Assembly: GCF_042683245.1 (NCBI RefSeq)
Contig: NZ_JBHUJB010000015.1
Location: 72,657-136,656, forward strand
Length of the DNA: 64,000 nucleotides
Origin: Rubritalea tangerina
Lineage (GTDB): Bacteria > Verrucomicrobiota > Verrucomicrobiia > Verrucomicrobiales > Akkermansiaceae
Direction: 5' to 3'
The translations under genes and the position numbers were made by a program. Below are positions 34,043 through 43,146 of the stretch, one piece after another (position 1 is the stretch's first letter; each line of letters begins with the position of its first letter). The notes beneath the pieces were generated by a model. It was not told the origin of the DNA. It saw nothing but the letters and a program-made list of their open reading frames with translations, and made no database searches.

Positions 34043-35800
34043 ATGAAAACACTCTTAGAGACACTGGAATCGTGTTTGCATGAAGCCATTGCTAAGCTTG
34101 GTCTTGAGCTGCCTGATGGTTTTCCTGTCAAAGTTGTCCCGGCGGCAGACGTGCGTCATGGCGACTACCAGGCTAACACAGCGATGGCATTGGCAAAGCG
34201 GTTGAAGATGAACCCTCGGGATCTTGCCGCTCAGCTGGTTGAGGCTATGGATGTCGCGTTACTTGCCGAGAATGAGATCGCAGGGCCTGGATTTATCAAC
34301 TTCCGGATTAAGAAGGAAGCTTGGAGCACGAAGGTGGCATCCTTGATAGGTGATTCACGTCTTGGAGTTCCTGTTGTGGAGAATCCACAGAATATTGTGG
34401 TGGATTTCTCAGCGCCAAATGTGGCGAAGCCGATGCACGTTGGGCACATTCGTTCTACGATTATTGGGGATTCACTTTCGAGAATATCTCGTTTTCTCGG
34501 ACACAATGTGACCACAGATAATCACATTGGCGACTGGGGGACGCAATTTGGGATGGTGATTTATGGTTGGAAGAACCAGCTTGATGAAGCGGCGTTGAGT
34601 GCTGATCCCCTGCAGGAATTATTGCGAATTTATCGCTCTGTGAATGCCTTGTGTAAGGAAGATGAGAGCATTAAGGATGCATGCCGTGATGAATTAGTGA
34701 AGTTGCAACAAGGAGATGAGGAGAATTTCGCGATTTGGGAAAAGTGTGTTGAGGTCTCTAAAGTTGGGTTGAATAAGATTTATGACCGCTTGGATGTGAG
34801 TTTTGACCATTGGTTAGGTGAGAGCTATTACAACGACGCTCTAGCACCATTGGTTGAGCAAATGCAGGGAGAAGGACTAGCGCGAGAGAGCGATGGTGCT
34901 CTTTGTGTATTCTCAGGTGAAACATTGCCTCCGAAGCAAGATCCTTTCAAAGAAAAGCGTGATGGAGAATGGAGGGATTTTCCAATGATTGTCCGCAAGA
35001 AGGATGGTGGGTTTAATTATGCGACTACCGATATTGCGACCGTTGATTACCGTTTGCAGGAGTGGAATGCGCAGAAGATATGGTATGTGGTGGATGCTCG
35101 CCAAAGCTTGCACTTCCAGCAGCTTTTCGATGTTGCCAAGCGCCGTGGCAGCCAAGCTGAGTTAGAGCATATTTCATTTGGTACGATTCTTGGCAAGGAT
35201 GGCAAGCCATTGAAGACACGTGATGGTGATCTTCCTCAGTTAGCAGATGTGCTAGATGATGCGATTAAGTCAGCGCGTTCAGTGTTAGAGGAAAAGAGCA
35301 GTGGACTCAGTGAAGCTGAGAAAGAGACCTTAGCGAAGGTTGTTGGTATCGGTTCAGTGAAGTTTACCGAGTTGAGCCACCATCGAGCATCTGATTACAT
35401 CTTTGATCTTGAGAAGATGGTTGCTTTGCAGGGCGACACGGCCCCGTACCTTCAGTATAGCTTTGTTCGTGTGCGTTCGATTTTCCGTAAACTTGAAGAA
35501 GAGGTTGCACTCGACGGTGAGGGCATTTCGATTCAAGAAGATGGTGAGGTGCATTTAGCGCGTACCTTGGCTAAATTTGGTGAGGTTTTGCCAACGGTGT
35601 TGGATGGACTAAAGCCGAATGTGTTGTCTAGCTATTTATTAGACTTGGCCAAAGCGTTCCATAGTTTCTTTGAAGCATGTCCTGTGCTTAAGAGTGAGGG
35701 AGATGTTAGGAAGACGCGCCTAGTGCTTTGTGAGCTGACAGGTCGTGTTCTTGAGAAGGGTCTCGGCTTGTTAGGTATTCAAGTGCCAGAGCGCATGTAG
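34043..35800 (+). CDS. argS: Arginyl-tRNA synthetase
   Basis: ArgS charges tRNA-Arg. The 585 residues are normal. The N-terminal Add-1 domain is present, then VVDFSAPNVAKPMHVGHIRS with the HIGH motif as HVGH and GDWGTQFGMVIYGW. Next come NYATTDIATVDYRL and FGTILGKDGKPLKTRDGD, which takes the place of KMSKS as is common in ArgS. The DALR anticodon-binding domain is at the C-terminus (YLLDLAKAFHSFFEACPVL). The ATG is 14 bases after a terminator, so its promoter probably lies within or before that terminator. Confidence 0.97.
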   Translation: MKTLLETLESCLHEAIAKLGLELPDGFPVKVVPAADVRHGDYQANTAMALAKRLKMNPRDLAAQLVEAMDVALLAENEIAGPGFINFRIKKEAWSTKVASLIGDSRLGVPVVENPQNIVVDFSAPNVAKPMHVGHIRSTIIGDSLSRISRFLGHNVTTDNHIGDWGTQFGMVIYGWKNQLDEAALSADPLQELLRIYRSVNALCKEDESIKDACRDELVKLQQGDEENFAIWEKCVEVSKVGLNKIYDRLDVSFDHWLGESYYNDALAPLVEQMQGEGLARESDGALCVFSGETLPPKQDPFKEKRDGEWRDFPMIVRKKDGGFNYATTDIATVDYRLQEWNAQKIWYVVDARQSLHFQQLFDVAKRRGSQAELEHISFGTILGKDGKPLKTRDGDLPQLADVLDDAIKSARSVLEEKSSGLSEAEKETLAKVVGIGSVKFTELSHHRASDYIFDLEKMVALQGDTAPYLQYSFVRVRSIFRKLEEEVALDGEGISIQEDGEVHLARTLAKFGEVLPTVLDGLKPNVLSSYLLDLAKAFHSFFEACPVLKSEGDVRKTRLVLCELTGRVLEKGLGLLGIQVPERM

Positions 35801-35817
35801 ACGATTAAATTGTTAGC

Positions 35818-35852
35818 AAAGCGAGTGGCGTGTGAGTCACTCGCTTTTTTTA
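35818..35852. terminator. Bidirectional terminator between argS and a sulfatase
   Basis: GCGAGTG pairs with CACTCGC, extended by AAA/TTT, and is followed by TTTTTTT on the plus strand. On the minus strand the stem also leads into AAAGC-type sequence past the sulfatase stop at 35858. It serves argS mainly. Confidence 0.85.
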
Positions 35853-35857
35853 TGCTA

Positions 35858-37219
35858 TTACTTGTGTCGTTTTGACTTGAGAGTTTTCGTGAGTCGTTCG
35901 ACGACCTCTGGGTGTGTGGGTGCGATATTCTTAGTTTCTTTCGCAGATGATTGGTGGTCGTAGAGTTCCGTGAAGCCATCTTTGTGGTGGATGAGGCGGT
36001 ACTGCGGGTCACGTACGGTACTCGCTCTTGATGTGTATGAGATCGCGAGTGGGGGATTGTTATCCATGGGGGAGCCATCGAGATTTTTGGGAGCTGGGAT
36101 CTCTGCTATTTGGCAGAGGGTTGGGAAGATGTCGACGGTTTCGGTGATGGAGTTATTGATTTCTTTGGTGGTATTGGGGCGGTTGATGATGAGTGGTGCA
36201 TGCAGTGATTCCTCAAAGAGGCTATGTTTGCCCCAGATAGCGTGTTCTCCAAGATGCCAGCCATGGTCGCCCCAGAGGACAATGGTGGTCGAATCACGAA
36301 GGTTTAGTGTATCTAGAGAATGCATGAGCTGGCCAATCTGGGCATCGATATAGCTGACGCAGGCAGCGTAGTGGAGGCGTAGTTGGTCTGCGAACTGGGC
36401 ATCCGTGCGTGGGTCTTTGTTCCAGCGATGGTACTTCATAAATTCACCAGAGCCATGCCACGTGGTGCGGCCACTGGGTTTGTTGGGATGAGGGATCGGA
36501 GGGAGGGTGGTATTGGTGTAGAGATCGCGGTATTTTTTAGGGGCGCCAAAGGGGAGGTGTGGGCGGATGAAGCCGACAGCCATGAAGAATGCTTGTTTGC
36601 TTTGTGCTAGTTTTTTTAACTCTGTGGTAGCGGAAGCGGTGATGAGCCCGTCGGGATAGATTGAGTCGTCACCTTCAGTGGCTTGCATGACGTGCATGTC
36701 TTTGGCATTTTTACGTATTTCCCCGTTAGCGAGGCCGTGCATGGCACCGCGTGGGTGTAGCCATGGTCCACTAGGCATGGAAGACGCGTTCCAAGCGTTC
36801 GGCATTTCGACGCTCTTGTTGTCATTCCAGTCTGTGCCGCCAAGTCCGCCTGGGTGATGGGAAACTTTACCTATGGAGATTGTTTTGAAACCATGCGTAC
36901 GAAACCATTCAGGCATGCTCACTGGGCTGGGTGGATTTCGTTTGGCTCTCTTAAATAAGGCATTGTTACCGGGGTCTCCGTAGGTACCTGTGAGAAGCGC
37001 ATATCTGGATGAACCACATGTAGGAGCCTGGACATAATGATGGGTGAAGAGGGTGCCGGAACTCGCCAAGCTATCGATGTTTGGGCTATGGATATAGCTT
37101 TTTCCATAGCAGCCGAGTTCGGGCCTCAAGTCATCGACGCATATTAAGAGAATGTTTTGGCGAGGGGTTGCCGTGAGTGGAGTTGCGAGGAGGCATGCGA
37201 ATAGGATACTGAGTTTCAC
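35858..37219 (-). CDS. Secreted sulfatase, iduronate-2-sulfatase-like
   Basis: The 453-residue S1 sulfatase has a signal peptide, MKLSILFACLLATPLTATP. The metal site ILLICVDDLRPELGCYG and the SPNIDSLASSGTLFTHHYVQ segment resemble iduronate-2-sulfatase-type enzymes. The active-site motif is C68-G-S-S-R, with Ser where the standard CxPxR or CxAxR has Pro or Ala. Further motifs are VSHHPGG, GFIRPHLPFGAPKKY, LWGDHGWHLGEHAIWGKHS and a C-terminal ELYDHQSSAKETKNIA. It should act outside the cytoplasm on a sulfated sugar. It is convergent with argS and divergent from the PEP-CTERM gene. Confidence 0.9.
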   Translation of the reverse strand: MKLSILFACLLATPLTATPRQNILLICVDDLRPELGCYGKSYIHSPNIDSLASSGTLFTHHYVQAPTCGSSRYALLTGTYGDPGNNALFKRAKRNPPSPVSMPEWFRTHGFKTISIGKVSHHPGGLGGTDWNDNKSVEMPNAWNASSMPSGPWLHPRGAMHGLANGEIRKNAKDMHVMQATEGDDSIYPDGLITASATTELKKLAQSKQAFFMAVGFIRPHLPFGAPKKYRDLYTNTTLPPIPHPNKPSGRTTWHGSGEFMKYHRWNKDPRTDAQFADQLRLHYAACVSYIDAQIGQLMHSLDTLNLRDSTTIVLWGDHGWHLGEHAIWGKHSLFEESLHAPLIINRPNTTKEINNSITETVDIFPTLCQIAEIPAPKNLDGSPMDNNPPLAISYTSRASTVRDPQYRLIHHKDGFTELYDHQSSAKETKNIAPTHPEVVERLTKTLKSKRHK

Positions 37220-37574
37220 TGTGACTGCTTTGGTTTTGTTGGACTCGTGTGGTAGTAGCTATGGACTCAAGATTATTGTTCTGATTTTGGTGGGGAGGAA
37301 ATGTCTTCTGTTAGTCTCCTCTTCCTCCTGTGGTCTTATTGCTCAGGCGAAATTACCTTTCGCAATTATATTCATGAATTAGCTGATACCGCACCTGGTA
37401 TATATAATTTACTGTACTGAGGGATATGGGAAAATGGGTCTTCTATATGCGACACTTCACTTAGGAAAATGCGACAGTGAACTCTAATTAGATGGTGTGT
37501 TTCACATTTGAATCAAGTGTGTGCTTCATGGTTGAACTTGTAGGACAGCATGTATGATCTGTGGGTTTATGCAG
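37220..37574. other. Intergenic region between sulfatase and PEP-CTERM gene
   Basis: This is a divergent promoter region without a convincing gene. It contains small inverted repeats (GCGAAA/TTTCGC near 37347 and ATACC/GGTAT near 37386). ATGCGACA occurs twice, near 37447 and 37470. TATGAT near 37553 could be a -10 box of the PEP-CTERM gene but lies very close to its start. Confidence 0.4.
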
Positions 37575-38201
37575 ATGAACCCTCAAAGATTAATAATGAG
37601 TGCGGCCTTTTTCCTTTTTGGAGGAATGGGGCAAGCGGCGATCGTCGCGTATTCGAATGATTTCTCTAATCCATTAGCAGTCTCTGACTACAGCTCGGTT
37701 GGTGCGGTGGCGCCGACTTATTATCACACTACATCGAATAGGGATGGACTTGGTGGGGATGGCGTAGCGGGCGATGGTGCTATGTATTTTAACGTGCAAA
37801 ATAATACATCAGGAGATGAGGTGGTAGCTTATGCTTTTCAGGGAACTATGGATGAGGGGGAGGCTTATCGACTGACTATGGGGTCATTTAATGTGACGAA
37901 TAATTATAATGGTTATTATATGTCTTTGTATAACGCGACGGATGGTGTCGAGCTTGTGAGAGCTGATTTGTGGCAGCCTGCTGGGTATCCGGCTGCGCGC
38001 ACGGATGTGTTGGAATACACTGCCTTAGCAAGTGATGCTGGCGATGTTTTGGAGTTCAGAGTTGGTGATAAAATTACAGCGAGTTTCAGAGATTTTGCCG
38101 TAGATAATGTTTCTTTAGAAGTGACGGCTGTACCTGAGCCCAGTGTGTCTGGAATGCTTATTTGTGCTTTAGGAGCGATAGTTTTACGTCGGAGGCGGTA
38201 A
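37575..38201 (+). CDS. PEP-CTERM sorting-domain protein
   Basis: The 208-residue exported protein has a signal sequence (RLIMSAAFFLFGGMGQAA). Its C-terminus, VPEPSVSGMLICALGAIVLR with a final RRRR-type tail, is the PEP-CTERM sorting signal recognised by exosortase. The body is a beta-rich domain with many Asp, Asn, Ser and Thr residues, typical of such surface proteins; it has no enzyme motif. I chose the ATG at 37575 (MNPQRLIM) over one seven codons earlier. Neither exosortase nor exopolysaccharide genes are in the window. Confidence 0.85.
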   Translation: MNPQRLIMSAAFFLFGGMGQAAIVAYSNDFSNPLAVSDYSSVGAVAPTYYHTTSNRDGLGGDGVAGDGAMYFNVQNNTSGDEVVAYAFQGTMDEGEAYRLTMGSFNVTNNYNGYYMSLYNATDGVELVRADLWQPAGYPAARTDVLEYTALASDAGDVLEFRVGDKITASFRDFAVDNVSLEVTAVPEPSVSGMLICALGAIVLRRRR

Positions 38202-38345
38202 GAGTTTGCCTATGTGAGAGCTAAATGTTGGGGAGCTCCACACGCATCCAGATCGCCAGCGAGAAGGTGTCTCGCTGGCGATTTTGCGTCTTTGTCTGAG
38301 CAAATTGCACCGTCATTTGACTCTTTTTGATCACGAAGTGGTATT
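38202..38345. other. Intergenic region after the PEP-CTERM gene
   Basis: It holds the terminator at 38252-38285 and nothing else recognisable before repeat copy 2 at 38346. Confidence 0.5.
38252..38285 (+). terminator. Intrinsic terminator after the PEP-CTERM gene
   Basis: The perfect 13-bp stem ATCGCCAGCGAGA/TCTCGCTGGCGAT has a 5-base loop and a short TTTT-type tail. Confidence 0.85.
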
Positions 38346-38553
38346 ATACCATCTCCCGACTCGGAATAGACGCATGGAGTGGGGTTCAGTCTTGTGAAGT
38401 TTGCGCTGCGCGATTTTAGAGTAAATCGGATTATCTTACAGAATGTCATCGATGTTATTCAGTTGTCCCGCGCGTACGGGAGGCCTTCACTGGGCCTTGA
38501 TATTCTGCAAGCTCATTCCGACCATTCGTCCATTCCGTTTCGCTCAATGGTAT
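38346..38553 (+). repeat. Dispersed MITE-like repeat, copy 2
   Basis: At 208 bp this copy is roughly 90% identical by eye to copy 1, with the same ATACCAT...ATGGTAT ends and the central CCCG/CGGG hairpin at about 38467-38480. Most differences are in the stretch after the left end (38378-38395). It lies between two terminators, between the 3' ends of the PEP-CTERM gene and the 636-residue gene. The flanks both read TAT next to the ends, which would fit a short target duplication but is too short to prove. Confidence 0.85.
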
Positions 38554-38592
38554 TATGGGAGATGGCATTGGAAGAGGGGGGAGACAAAAAAT

Positions 38593-38619
38593 GGCCTCTC
38601 AGTGGTGGACTGAGAGGCC
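38593..38619 (-). terminator. Intrinsic terminator of the ABCG operon
   Basis: The 11-bp stem GGCCTCTCAGT/ACTGAGAGGCC has a 5-base loop and is followed on the minus strand by ATTTTTTG. It lies 35 bases past the last gene. Confidence 0.88.
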
Positions 38620-38653
38620 GGGTGTATAAACTGGCTTAGTAATAGGAACTGGC

Positions 38654-40564
38654 TTAGTCTCTGAATTGTTTTTTCACAATGCGTTCAATTCCTTCCTTGG
38701 CGAATTGGCTTTGTGGGTAGATGTCGCGAGCCTTGAGGTACCATGAAAGTGCGGACCCAGTTTGTGGTGAGACACCGCCTTCTTCCAGCTTCTTGGCTTT
38801 TGTGAGGGCATTTGTGAAGTTGCCTACTTGGCCGATCAACTGCGCCTTAGCATTCGCAATTTTGGGGTCATCGTAATACTTATTCTGAGTTTCGTAGATG
38901 GCTTCCCAAGCTGCATATGGTTGTCCTGCGTCCACGAGGCTGCTTGATTTTTCTAGAGCTTTTTCGATCTCGAGAATGCTGCTGCCGATTTCGTTAAGTT
39001 GTTTAATGCGTGGCTCATCATTGAGTTGGCCCAGTACGACCACAAATTTCGACTTTCTAGGTTCTTCTACGATTGCGCGGTAGTTTTTGTCGGCGAGCAA
39101 TCGATCGAATTCTTTGACAGTTTGGGTGAGTGTGTCAGCCTCTTGCTCACCCATGGTGAGGCGTTGGTCTAACTTATCATTGAAGTCCTGGATGGACGGG
39201 TTGTTAGGCCAATGTTTGATAGCGCTCTCAATTGCGACTTTCGCACGCGGGGTATCTTTTTCGAAGAGTGCGAATTTAGCATCGCGAACGAAGCCATCGG
39301 AAGCGCGTTTGTGGCCAGCGATGTAGGAAGTTGCTTTAGAGGCGTTGTAATCTCTGGCTTGTGACTTGAGCGCTTCGTTGAGTTCAGTGGCGCGGCCGAG
39401 TTCTTTTGCGGAGAGTGCTTCGATGAGGTCATTAGCGTCTTGGACGTATTGTTGGATACGTTCTTTCATGCCGACTGGGATAGTTTGTACGCAAGGCATG
39501 AATTCGCCGATAGCGAATGCTTCGACGAGGCGTTCGGAGGCAGCGTGAATGCGGTTGCTTTGAACGTTATTTTCGAAGGCGCTGATGAGTGTTTGAGACT
39601 TGCGAATGGCTTCGTTGGCTGCGGCATCGAGGCCGGCGACGGTTGGGTTGACGCCGAGCCCCTCAGAGAAGAATTTTTCGGTGTCTGAGCCTTTTTTGAT
39701 GCGCATTGCTTGGTCACCATCTCTGTAGATGATATTGTAGAAGCGAGCGGACATGACCACGTGTTGGAAGCGTCTTTGGATGAAGAGCTGAACCATCATT
39801 GCCTGGTACTGGACCTTAGACTGAGTGAGGCCGATGACGCCGGAGGCTTCATATTTCTTTTTGATGGCAGCGATTTCGACGAGTCGCTTCTGCATCATCT
39901 TGTACTCCGTGGAAGTAGGAGCTTTAGTGGTGGTGGTTTTTTTACCTTCTTTGACAGAGGTTGTGCCACCGAGTTGTCCTTTGGTTTCGAGGACGTTCAT
40001 GTTGTGAATAAGGCGCTCGCGCTCTTCTTCAAGTTTGGCAATGGCTTCTTTTTTATTGCCGATACCTTTCATGGCGAGGCGGCCTGAGTAGATTGAGTTG
40101 GCAAGTGAATCGCAGATGCCACCGTCACCGGGGTATTCTGAGGCTTGCTCGAGTAGGTCGTATGCACCTTTGAGGTCTGGACCGCCAGGGTTGAGAGGTG
40201 ATAGGAGGTCGAGGATTTTATCGATTCTCTCGCGATACTCAACGGATGCCTTGCTTTCGAATTCAGAGGAGGCGAGATAGGCTTCGAACTGGCCACCCAG
40301 GTTGTTGTCCATGAGTGAATAGGAACGGCCTTGGAAAGTGACTGTCTTGGCGGTTGGGTCTACGATCGGGATTTCTTCACCTTGGACTGATGGTGAAGAC
40401 GACTCGTACCGGTTGATCGTGGTGTTATTGGATGGCGCTGCATTGCCGGAGGCTGAATTGCCATTCCCGAGCATTGTTCCAGTGCCATTTGGGGGTGTTA
40501 GCACTTGGCCGGTAGCAGGAAGGATCAGACTGGAGCTCAAGGCTAATAGAGAAAGTTTTTTCAT
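38654..40564 (-). CDS. Large exported helical protein, function unknown
   Basis: I do not recognise a named family. The 636-residue protein has a signal peptide, MKKLSLLALSSSLILPATGQ. A low-complexity Asn/Ser/Gly region follows (GNGNSASGNAAPSNNTTINR). The rest is mostly helical with charged heptad-like stretches (KEAIAKLEEERERLIHNMN) and a TPR-like C-terminal third that ends WYLKARDIYPQSQFAKEG and IVKKQFRD. It is the third gene of an operon with an ABCG transporter and a small membrane-anchored protein, suggesting a cell-envelope function. Confidence 0.75.
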   Translation of the reverse strand: MKKLSLLALSSSLILPATGQVLTPPNGTGTMLGNGNSASGNAAPSNNTTINRYESSSPSVQGEEIPIVDPTAKTVTFQGRSYSLMDNNLGGQFEAYLASSEFESKASVEYRERIDKILDLLSPLNPGGPDLKGAYDLLEQASEYPGDGGICDSLANSIYSGRLAMKGIGNKKEAIAKLEEERERLIHNMNVLETKGQLGGTTSVKEGKKTTTTKAPTSTEYKMMQKRLVEIAAIKKKYEASGVIGLTQSKVQYQAMMVQLFIQRRFQHVVMSARFYNIIYRDGDQAMRIKKGSDTEKFFSEGLGVNPTVAGLDAAANEAIRKSQTLISAFENNVQSNRIHAASERLVEAFAIGEFMPCVQTIPVGMKERIQQYVQDANDLIEALSAKELGRATELNEALKSQARDYNASKATSYIAGHKRASDGFVRDAKFALFEKDTPRAKVAIESAIKHWPNNPSIQDFNDKLDQRLTMGEQEADTLTQTVKEFDRLLADKNYRAIVEEPRKSKFVVVLGQLNDEPRIKQLNEIGSSILEIEKALEKSSSLVDAGQPYAAWEAIYETQNKYYDDPKIANAKAQLIGQVGNFTNALTKAKKLEEGGVSPQTGSALSWYLKARDIYPQSQFAKEGIERIVKKQFRD

Positions 40565-40585
40565 AAGAAAGTGGTAGGGTAGGAA

Positions 40586-41008
40586 TTATTTAGCAGTGTA
40601 GCTGGATGCGACGAGGGCGCCTTCTTTTTTCACATCGACGACAAAGGTATAACTTTGTTTGGTTTCTAGGTTGGGTCCTTTGACTTTAGCTGGGACCAGA
40701 ATGCCGATGCTTTGAGGTGTTTCTGGGTTGATCGAGTCGTCGCCGGTATCGACGCGCAAGAAGATGAATTTACCGACGGTTGGGTCATGTTGGGCGTTTT
40801 CGATAATTTCGCCACTGATGCTATATTCATTTCCTCGGAGGCTATTGCAGCTCTCTACATAGGTTTCGAGTGGGAATGCCTTTGCGGAGGGGGCTTCGCC
40901 TCTTTTGAGGAAGATGAAGCCGATGCCGATCACAAGGATTGCTGCGATACTGCCGATGATGACAGGAGTGGGATTGCTGGATTGTTTTCTTCTGGATCTA
41001 CGAGCCAT
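40586..41008 (-). CDS. Membrane-anchored protein with OB-like domain, function unknown
   Basis: The 140-residue protein has a basic N-terminus (MARRSRRKQSS) and one membrane segment near residues 16-34 (VIIGSIAAILVIGIGFIFL). The remainder resembles a small OB-like beta barrel (EYSISGEIIENAQHDPTVG, FIFLRVDTGDDS, IGILVPAKVKG, YTFVVDVKKEGALVASSY). OB assignment is by sequence feel only. It lies 68 bases after the ABCG gene and 21 before the large exported protein. Confidence 0.65.
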   Translation of the reverse strand: MARRSRRKQSSNPTPVIIGSIAAILVIGIGFIFLKRGEAPSAKAFPLETYVESCNSLRGNEYSISGEIIENAQHDPTVGKFIFLRVDTGDDSINPETPQSIGILVPAKVKGPNLETKQSYTFVVDVKKEGALVASSYTAK

Positions 41009-41076
41009 AACGGATGAGTTGGTATAAAAAGCTAGGGTGAAAAAAGGTGAGGGTTACAAAGAATATAGCACAGTTC

Positions 41077-43038
41077 TTAGTGTGACCATTGGTGACGACG
41101 CATGCCTATATAAGAGGCGATCAAGCCGACTGCAATCTGAATTCCCAAAACGTAGAGGCAGATAGTGCCCGAGGATTCGAGCGGGGTGTCGGTGACGGTT
41201 TTGACGGCAGCTTGGTAGCGATTATCGAGTGATTCGATACTTCCGGCCCATGCCCAGTATGCGGAGATGAATGGGCGGGTGATTTGGCCAACGAACTCAG
41301 GTAGGGCAAGGACAGCACCTGAAAGTGGCAGCTGGAATCCGACTAGGTAGATCGAGAGCAATGAGGCTTGCTCTGAGGTTTTCATCAGCGATGAAATTCC
41401 CAAGCAAATTGAGGTCATTGCGGCATTGATAAGGATGAGGAAGGTGAGATGGTCGAAGAAACCAGCAGTGCCAGCGGCTTCTGGATATTGCCAGAATTGT
41501 TCCACAAAGATTGCCATCCAGACGGATTGCACGAGGATCATGCAGCTGAGGAAGGCAATTTTACTACAAAGGTAGGCGAATGGTCTGACTCCACCGAATT
41601 TTTCTTTTTCAAGGATCTTGCGTTCACCGGCAACTTCCCGGGCTGCATTATTGGAGCCCATAAGTGCGAGTAGAACTACCTGGAACATGATGATGCCTGA
41701 GACTGCCCCGCCAACCTTGGCACGGTTTTCACCGATGGTTTGCATTTCTTTAACGGCATCTTGAGAGGTAAACTCGATGGCGTCTGGGTATTGAAGGAGG
41801 GCTTCATTGCCTTGAGGGCCAAAGAGCGCCACAAGACAGGGGAAACAGAGAAGAATGGCGACCTGGAGGAAAACCTGACCGCGATCTCGGAAGAAGATTT
41901 TGGTGCGGCGGCCCAGAAGAGTTGCGAACTGACTAAAGAAGCCAGGAGTGCACACGGGCTCAGGTTCTTCACGCACCAAGTCTTCGTCATCCTCTATTTC
42001 TGTGCTTGGCTCGAGTTCTTCTACGGGAGCGGCTTTGACTTTACTGCGCTTGCGTTTGTTGCGGCGCGACTTTTTGCCATCTTCGTTATCGAGCTCTTCC
42101 TCGAAGGCATCGAGAAGGTCGGTTTCATCGAGCTTGATGTCTTCGGTTGGTGGTGGCGTGTCTTCTGTGTCGGTGGGATCTTCTACCTTCGGCTCTTCGG
42201 GGATATTTAATTTCCCTTCATCGATGAGCTTTTGTCGGTTGCGTTCGATTTTATTGTAGAATGCGGGACCGTGTTTGAGCCATGAGCGGCGCCATTTTTC
42301 GGAACTTTGTTTTGCGAGTCGAGGGTAGATTGACTCGGTGTCATCGACGGAGAAGTAATGCGTTAAGCCACTAGGTGGGCCGTGGTAGGCGACGCGTCCT
42401 TCATGAAGCACCAGAATGGAGTCGTAGAGTTCAAGGTGAGCGAGTGAGTGGGTGACTGAGATCACGATGCGGCCATCGCGGCGTGAGAGCTCGTGGAGTC
42501 TGCGCACGATATCGCGTTCGGATCGGGGGTCGAGGCCAGAAGTGACTTCGTCGCAGAGGAGGAGTTTGGGGTCTGTGACCAATTCCATTGCAAGTCCTAA
42601 TCGGCGCTTTTGCCCACCGGAGAGTACTTTGACTTGGCGGTCTGCAATTGCTGTGAGACCTGTTTCTTCAAGAACTCTATCGATGCGGAGGTCGAGGTCG
42701 TCGAGGTCTCTGGTTTTAACGCGAAGTCGTGTGACAGCTTCGATGGATTCATCAACCGTGAGGGCATCGTAGGCGATTGAGAACTGTGGGACGTAGCCTA
42801 GTTCCGCAGGCTCGAGGTCACCTTCTTCTTCGAGGTCGCGTCCATGCCAGAATATCGAGCCTTCAGACATGTGGTTGAGTCCTGCGATGGTATTGAGGAG
42901 GGTAGTTTTACCACAGCCTGAGGGGCCAACGATGGCCATGAAATGTCCAGAGGGGACCTTGAGGTTAACTCGGTCGACCAAATTGACGGGCTCGCCGTCC
43001 TTCTCAATGGTGAAACAAAAATCTTTTAGTTCTAGCAC
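41077..43038 (-). CDS. ABC-2/ABCG-type transporter, ATPase-permease fusion
   Basis: This is a half-transporter of 653 residues with an N-terminal ATPase. Walker A is GPSGCGKTTLLN near residue 38, the signature is VLSGGQKRRLGLAMELV and Walker B is LLLCDEVTSGLDPRSERD, followed by SVTHSLAHLELYD. A charged linker rich in Asp, Glu, Lys and Arg covers about residues 265-365 (EDNEDGKKSRRNKRKRSK-like). The C-terminal permease has six or so membrane segments (VFLQVAILLCFPCLVALFG, MILVQSVWMAIFVEQFW, AVGLIASYIGM-type). It probably works as a dimer. Substrate unknown; the operon partners are the two exported proteins downstream. Confidence 0.9.
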   Translation of the reverse strand: MLELKDFCFTIEKDGEPVNLVDRVNLKVPSGHFMAIVGPSGCGKTTLLNTIAGLNHMSEGSIFWHGRDLEEEGDLEPAELGYVPQFSIAYDALTVDESIEAVTRLRVKTRDLDDLDLRIDRVLEETGLTAIADRQVKVLSGGQKRRLGLAMELVTDPKLLLCDEVTSGLDPRSERDIVRRLHELSRRDGRIVISVTHSLAHLELYDSILVLHEGRVAYHGPPSGLTHYFSVDDTESIYPRLAKQSSEKWRRSWLKHGPAFYNKIERNRQKLIDEGKLNIPEEPKVEDPTDTEDTPPPTEDIKLDETDLLDAFEEELDNEDGKKSRRNKRKRSKVKAAPVEELEPSTEIEDDEDLVREEPEPVCTPGFFSQFATLLGRRTKIFFRDRGQVFLQVAILLCFPCLVALFGPQGNEALLQYPDAIEFTSQDAVKEMQTIGENRAKVGGAVSGIIMFQVVLLALMGSNNAAREVAGERKILEKEKFGGVRPFAYLCSKIAFLSCMILVQSVWMAIFVEQFWQYPEAAGTAGFFDHLTFLILINAAMTSICLGISSLMKTSEQASLLSIYLVGFQLPLSGAVLALPEFVGQITRPFISAYWAWAGSIESLDNRYQAAVKTVTDTPLESSGTICLYVLGIQIAVGLIASYIGMRRHQWSH

Positions 43039-43146
43039 GATAGTGGGCTATAAGTTGGTTTGTGATGATGGTTACACAATCTTAAATATTTCTTTGTGGC
43101 GAGAAGAATCCTTGCGCCAGAGGGAAGAATGGGTAGGTTGTGCCAC

